From: Sclerotinia nivalis
Lineage: Eukaryota > Ascomycota > Leotiomycetes > Helotiales > Sclerotiniaceae
Length of the DNA: 64,000 nt
Direction of reading: 5' to 3'
Assembly (NCBI GenBank): GCA_029531795.1
Contig: JAPEIS010000013.1
Span: 310,001 to 374,000 of the forward strand
Positions within the stretch are counted from its first letter, which is position 1, and every line of letters begins with the position of its first letter. The position numbers and the translations under genes are program-made. Below, piece by piece: positions 59,348-64,000 of the stretch. The notes below the pieces were generated by a model. The model ran no database searches. It was not told the origin of the DNA and was given only the letters and a program-made list of their open reading frames with translations.

Positions 59348-59890
59348 ATATCTATTTATGTTCTTAGTTCTTTGATTATGGAGGACGAGTACCTGCTTTG
59401 AGAGCATTCACTCACTATCGAGAATATTACGCTGTATGTTTAGGATAAATTGTATATTAGTCTCATCTCATTCCATGCGCTCATATGAATTATTGGTATG
59501 GGCCAATTTCGTTCGACCATTAGTACTTGAAAGGCATTACTAGCCAAATTTTGGAAAATTTTTGCACTATTCAGACAAAGCTACCAAGGATATTCAAAAG
59601 TCTAGTATGTTCCTGTCATATGAAACTAGTCATCATTGTGCTGCCATATTTCATGCCTTTGTTGTACTAGCGTGTTTCGATTGGAAGCAGCCTACAACAT
59701 TCACCATGGGATAAAGGACTCACCTTACTTTGTTCATCCTACAACGCCTAGCTTCCCTACAACTCCTACAATTGGTCAATTCATCTCTTTGAACACCAAA
59801 GATTATCTGGTCCATTATAGACACGTTCAAGCACAATCTTCTTTGGAGAAAAAATGAATCATCATAGAATATTGATGACATTCACCATTC
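59348..59890. other. Intergenic DNA, no gene seen
   Basis: The 3' flank of the cyanide hydratase gene, then about 300 bp of AT-rich sequence and the leader of the coiled-coil gene. A 73-codon frame at 59636-59857 lacks coding character. Confidence 0.5.
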
Positions 59891-59905
59891 ATGAAAATCC
59901 AAAAA

Positions 59906-62900
59906 ATGTCGGATTACAATTTCGACCACTCAGACATAACTCAAGTACACATCCAACACCTCCAAAGCAATCCCCTTGAAGCTTGCCAGCGTGAAAATGC
60001 CTCTCTTCATATCAGACTGGAAACTTTTAACCGTATGCTCCTTGAAGCTAAAGAGGAGTCGGAAACGAGGTTAAATCGTATAAAGCAGGTGAGAGATGAA
60101 AGGGATGCGGCTTTTAATGAGGGAGAAAAATATGCGAGGAGGGAAATTGGAGTGGAGATGGGGATTTTGAGGAAAGGGCTGCATGATGCGGAAATGAAGA
60201 GTAAGAAATTGGAGGAGAAGGAAGCGAAAACTCAAGAGATGATGAAGGAGATGGAGCTGGAATTAGAAGGATTGAGAAAGGGGGCGGATGGATTGGAAGG
60301 AGTGGACGTAGGGTTGATGAATTTGTTGAGGGAGGAGAGGGATAGATATGGAAAGGAGCTTAATGAGGCAAAAGAGGTTATCATGGGGAAGGAACTTCAT
60401 ATGCAGCATTTGAAGGAGGAAACGAGGAGTTTGTCGGCCAATATAGCGGATACGCCTCCTGTGGAGAGTCCGCGAATACAGGCTCTTACAGATCAACTTC
60501 ATGCATTGATGGCAGAGAGAAATGATATAAGACAACAGCTGGAGATTGTGACGGAAAACCTCATGGGTAGTACGCCGAAAGAGCTTACGCCTAATGAAGG
60601 CACGCCACAGACTACATTAGAGAAGGATAAAGAGCCCGCGATCAAGAGTTTCAGCGCTAGTGCCGATCCGAATAGCACCGACTTCCATGGAACCAGGCAG
60701 AGCTTGCATGTACCCTCTCCTTTAAGACAATCTACCACTCCCGAATCGGAAGAAGATGACGGTGATGGACAGGAGGAGGACGAGGAAAATGAAGAAATTG
60801 ACGAAGAAGAGGAAGAACTAAACCAAAGTATCGAAACTGATGAAAATGATACAGTGATGGAAGATTACCGACAAGACAGAGAATTCCACTCACAACGACT
60901 ACTTATTATTCGTATCAAAGAGCTCGAGAAAAGAAATATGCGTCTTGAACGCTATCACGATATGGCTCACGTAACTCGCGCAATCCTCAGTCTTACTCCC
61001 GTCCACTTCGAAGCATTTCGTGAACGTAAAGAGAGTAAGAGGAAAGAAAGTCTGGTATTGCTTGATATAATAAGTAAGGAACGCAAATTTCTTAGAAAGC
61101 AAAATCGAAACCTCGAAAAACAACTGCAGTTATTGGCTGATCTTCGGCGTAAGAAGAAGGAGGAAGATACGGGAGACGCACAGGACTTCATACTCACCCA
61201 AGATCGATATGATGCAAAGGAGGAAGCTACGCAGGCATATAAAATATTATACGAGAAGGCAGAATTGGCCATGAAGAAATTGATAAAGGCTGGGGCCGAT
61301 GTGGACGCTGATGAAGTTATAGAGTTACGTAAGGAGAGAGATCTTCTTGTGAAGCGAAAAGAGGAGTTAGAAGAGGAAATCGATGGTCCATTAGGTTTGA
61401 GAGAACAATTGGCTTTCAGCGTTGCCGAAGACACAGAAGATATTGACATGGCCACTCAGTTAACACGAGTCAAGGCTGAGCTCGATTGGCGCACAAAGGA
61501 GAGAGATGCAGCTATGGAAGAGTCACACGTGGAAGAAAATCTCACATCCATCAAAGAACTAATGGATCGATTATCCCAGAATCTCGAAGTTGATATTTAC
61601 CCGAATGAGGAGAAAGATGAGCAAGACAAGGAAGTGGCAAAGAAATATCGTCAATGTCAGCGTGCACTAAGCGACGAGAAAGAAAAAGTCAAATCTCTCG
61701 AGAAGTTCCTAGAGGATAAGTATATGGAATACGAAGACCTTGCTGGCGATGTGCACGATGATTCTCTTAGCGCAAGATTGGCTCGAACATTAATCGAGCT
61801 CTATCAGACGAAGCGAAAGTTGATGGAAAGAACAATACAGAGGAATAGTCTTACCAAGAGCGCTGTAGGATGTTTAACGACAGTCTTACGGGAAAATGAG
61901 ACGTTGCAGCATAAAATATACACCCTCCAGAAACATCCAAACCGCGATCCTCAACTACCTATCAGAGACATCGATTTGGAAAACGAGGAGACGATCATTA
62001 ATCTTCAAAAGAAGATCGCTTCTTTGAGGAAAAAAGTCAATAAGGCGGAATGTGAAGCCTTTTCTGCGGGGAAGAGGGCGAAGAGGGCGAAAGATAGATT
62101 AAATCAATACATTGAGATGTCTGTATTTGGACGAAATTCTCATCCCAGAGTCCAAGCTTTGAGACATGGTAGAGATAGAAGTCCTCTAGACCCCAATGCC
62201 ACTGACCCGGAAGTTATTGAGCACTTGAAAACTCAGCTTAAAGACACTGATGAGCTGGTGGATTTGATTGTCGCAAAATACAGCGTTTTGGAGAATGAAA
62301 AGGGCGGGTTGGGTACTGAGAGGGTGGAGGTAGCGGAGAGGAGATTGGAGGAGTGTATGGATCTGGTGGATGGACCGTTGGGTCAAAAAGAGGCATGGGA
62401 TAACCTCAAGGGGTTGTTGACGGAAGCGAGGGAAGTGTTGAAGCTTAAGATGAATGAATGGAATGAGAAGGATAAGGAGCGTGATTGGGCAGTTGGGAGC
62501 TTGGAGAAATTGTTGAAGGAGAGTGAGGAAAGGGAAGCGGCGCTCGCTAATCTTTTACATGCCACACAAGAGGATATGAAGAGTGAAGGTACACGGGGTG
62601 CTAAGGTCGCAGAAATGGAAGAACAACTGACCAGGAATGAGCAAAGAATACGAGATCTACTTCGGGAGAAGGATGAGCATAAAGCCGAGGCTGATGGATT
62701 AGAGACCTTCCTCCGGGCTAGCGAGACGCAGATGACCCAACTCGAAGAACAAATCAGTAAGAGCGAAGAAAGAATCCGAGATTTGCAGCAGGAGAATGAT
62801 AATCACAAAGCTGAAGCTGAGAGACTGGAAGATCTTCTCAAAGCTAGTGAAACAAAAACAGCGGAATTTTTCAGAAGATTGAGAGACGAGGAGGAAGAAA

Positions 62901-63892
62901 AATACGGAGAAGAGATCGGAAGGTTACACGAAATTCTGCTATTGAAGGAAGAAGAGGATGAACAATTCCGCGAAGAGATTGAGAGATTGCATGAGCTTCA
63001 TACAGCTAGTGAAGGGAAAGTTGCCGAGCTTCTTGATATGTCATTAACAACATCGGCACGATTATCTGATCTCGAAACTGAAATCACAAGATGGAAAACC
63101 GTTGCCGGTGAGAGCATAAGAGAAACTGAGAGGCTGCAACAGAAGTTAGAGAATTCGGAGGCAGAGATTAAATTGCTTCGTATAACAAATAATCAAAATG
63201 CAGAGACGCAAACAGAAGAACCTATCGCCGCAGACATGGAAACACAAACAGATATCCCTAAAAGTCCGCAGTCTCCAGTCCCAATTTCCCCCAGTCCTCC
63301 AATTCCGGTAGTACCGGCACCTAAATCGAAGAAATCTAAAAAGAAAGCCCTCAAAAAGAAACCCATCACAAAGGGACCTCGAGACTTGAGATACCATCCC
63401 AACAAAGACTCGGGCTCGGAACCCTCAGCCGAGGAACTAGAAACTCTAAAAGCGCCCAAACCACAGCTAAAACACAACGTCTCACTTCAGCAAGAAATCG
63501 CTCGTCCAGCTCCGTCCCCCTCCCCAGCTCCTTCCCTAACAATCAAACTTACATCTAAAGCCCACGCAACCAAAAAGAAAGGGGAAAGGAAAGGAACAGG
63601 GGAATATGATCCAGCTTATAAAGATGAGACAGGAGTAGAGTCTGAAGATGAAGAAATACCGCCGGCGGAGGTGGTTCAAGAGTCGCCGGTGGAAGAGAAT
63701 ATGGAGGTGGATGGACCGAGGAGGAGTAGAAGGACGAGGAATCCGAATCCGGTTTATACAGGAGAACTTGTTGTAGAAGGACCAGGGGTGGGACAGAAGA
63801 AAGCGGTTGGGCGTGGGAATAATGAGAAGGGTCAAAAGAGAAAAGCGGTTGAGAGTGGAGATATTGGGACGGGGAAGAGGGGGAAAAATTAG
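59906..63892 (+). CDS. Long coiled-coil protein with basic C-terminus
   Basis: Intronless, 1328 residues from ATG 59906 (another in-frame ATG at 59891 adds five residues; the later one, before Ser-Asp-Tyr, is preferred). Most of the chain is heptad-patterned Glu/Lys/Leu coil: about 30-220, 330-480, 580-780 and 880-1130. An acidic stretch lies near 285-320 and a Pro/Lys-rich region near 1120-1170. The end is basic (Arg-Arg-Ser-Arg-Arg-Thr-Arg, then Lys-Gly-Gln-Lys-Arg-Lys) and looks like a nuclear signal. Two tandem 42-residue units occur at DNA 62618 and 62744. No motor, kinase or membrane domain is visible. A structural nuclear or spindle/septal scaffold is possible; function unknown. Coiled-coil composition makes distant homology unreliable. 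Confidence 0.85.
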   Translation: MSDYNFDHSDITQVHIQHLQSNPLEACQRENASLHIRLETFNRMLLEAKEESETRLNRIKQVRDERDAAFNEGEKYARREIGVEMGILRKGLHDAEMKSKKLEEKEAKTQEMMKEMELELEGLRKGADGLEGVDVGLMNLLREERDRYGKELNEAKEVIMGKELHMQHLKEETRSLSANIADTPPVESPRIQALTDQLHALMAERNDIRQQLEIVTENLMGSTPKELTPNEGTPQTTLEKDKEPAIKSFSASADPNSTDFHGTRQSLHVPSPLRQSTTPESEEDDGDGQEEDEENEEIDEEEEELNQSIETDENDTVMEDYRQDREFHSQRLLIIRIKELEKRNMRLERYHDMAHVTRAILSLTPVHFEAFRERKESKRKESLVLLDIISKERKFLRKQNRNLEKQLQLLADLRRKKKEEDTGDAQDFILTQDRYDAKEEATQAYKILYEKAELAMKKLIKAGADVDADEVIELRKERDLLVKRKEELEEEIDGPLGLREQLAFSVAEDTEDIDMATQLTRVKAELDWRTKERDAAMEESHVEENLTSIKELMDRLSQNLEVDIYPNEEKDEQDKEVAKKYRQCQRALSDEKEKVKSLEKFLEDKYMEYEDLAGDVHDDSLSARLARTLIELYQTKRKLMERTIQRNSLTKSAVGCLTTVLRENETLQHKIYTLQKHPNRDPQLPIRDIDLENEETIINLQKKIASLRKKVNKAECEAFSAGKRAKRAKDRLNQYIEMSVFGRNSHPRVQALRHGRDRSPLDPNATDPEVIEHLKTQLKDTDELVDLIVAKYSVLENEKGGLGTERVEVAERRLEECMDLVDGPLGQKEAWDNLKGLLTEAREVLKLKMNEWNEKDKERDWAVGSLEKLLKESEEREAALANLLHATQEDMKSEGTRGAKVAEMEEQLTRNEQRIRDLLREKDEHKAEADGLETFLRASETQMTQLEEQISKSEERIRDLQQENDNHKAEAERLEDLLKASETKTAEFFRRLRDEEEEKYGEEIGRLHEILLLKEEEDEQFREEIERLHELHTASEGKVAELLDMSLTTSARLSDLETEITRWKTVAGESIRETERLQQKLENSEAEIKLLRITNNQNAETQTEEPIAADMETQTDIPKSPQSPVPISPSPPIPVVPAPKSKKSKKKALKKKPITKGPRDLRYHPNKDSGSEPSAEELETLKAPKPQLKHNVSLQQEIARPAPSPSPAPSLTIKLTSKAHATKKKGERKGTGEYDPAYKDETGVESEDEEIPPAEVVQESPVEENMEVDGPRRSRRTRNPNPVYTGELVVEGPGVGQKKAVGRGNNEKGQKRKAVESGDIGTGKRGKN
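62618..62869 (+). repeat. Tandem 42-residue coiled-coil duplication within the long coil gene
   Basis: Two units of 126 bp (from 62618 and from 62744) share Glu-Glu-Gln, Glu-(Gln/Glu)-Arg-Ile-Arg-Asp-Leu, His-Lys-Ala-Glu-Ala and Ala-Ser-Glu-Thr at the same spacing. 42 residues equals six heptads, so the coil register is kept. Confidence 0.8.
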
Positions 63893-64000
63893 AATGGACG
63901 AGGAATTGTGGGCGAGGGTGGTTCTATTTGTTTTTGAACATTGATAGACATTCGTCTGAACTCTTGGAAATATACAATTAGGTCATGTCAGTTTTGTTCG
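63893..64000. other. 3' flank of the coiled-coil gene to the right edge
   Basis: Only 108 bp remain. A short AT-rich 3' flank is seen, with nothing else recognisable. Confidence 0.5.

Noticed and set aside
1..64000. Secondary-metabolite cluster, CRISPR array, rRNA or an intact transposon
   Set aside because: No PKS/NRPS/terpene core gene, no spacer-repeat arrays, no rRNA signature and no transposase or reverse transcriptase motifs were seen in any of the open frames.

Overview
This window looks like nuclear DNA of a filamentous ascomycete (Pezizomycotina), most likely a leotiomycete close to the Sclerotiniaceae. The evidence is many short spliceosomal introns of about 44-250 nt with GTRNGY donors, CTAAY/CTRAC branch sites and YAG acceptors; moderately AT-rich intergenic DNA; and a gene set typical of plant-associated moulds (cyanide hydratase, GH131 glucanase, PMA-type H+-ATPase, cytochrome P450, ZIP transporter). 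The taxon is inferred from gene content only; no sequence search was possible.

Layout. 0-3.5 kb: the 3' end of an unknown + strand gene, a purine-rich microsatellite field, and a short DCC1-like gene (-). 3.5-8.3 kb: a large Bud3-like RhoGEF (+) with one intron. 9.2-12.9 kb: a cytochrome P450 (-) and a membrane-anchored MOSC-domain protein (-). 13.9-15.7 kb: a secreted histidine-phosphatase family gene (+) of seven exons, one of only 6 nt, with three CACGTG boxes upstream. 15.7-22.5 kb: a gene desert holding a decayed repeat array built around the core GATATGCAACA. 22.5-24.4 kb: a fungal transcription-factor-domain protein (-). 24.4-31.9 kb: a second desert. 31.9-35.1 kb: a plasma-membrane H+-ATPase (+). 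35-42.7 kb: sparse, with an unknown ORF (-), a small acidic protein (-) and tRNA-Trp(CCA) (-). 42.7-47.4 kb: GH131 glucanase (-), ubiquitin C-terminal hydrolase (+) and an ER-type ZIP transporter (-). 47.4-51.4 kb: a third sparse region, with one small ORF broken by a TGA. 51.4-59.3 kb: two genes sharing a HEV/REIHQ-type module (one -, one +), then cyanide hydratase (+). 59.9-63.9 kb: a 1.3-kaa coiled-coil protein (+).

The genes do not form an obvious pathway or secondary-metabolite cluster; this is mostly ordinary chromosomal gene order with three poor stretches. The points most worth following are the 16.8-19.0 kb repeat array, the CACGTG cluster at the phosphatase gene, the P450 lacking the usual I-helix acid/threonine pair, the gapless 36-residue module shared by two neighbouring genes, and the shortened DCC1-like locus. 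Exon limits were worked out by hand from splice signals, reading frame and family expectation; all spliced models keep an intact frame.
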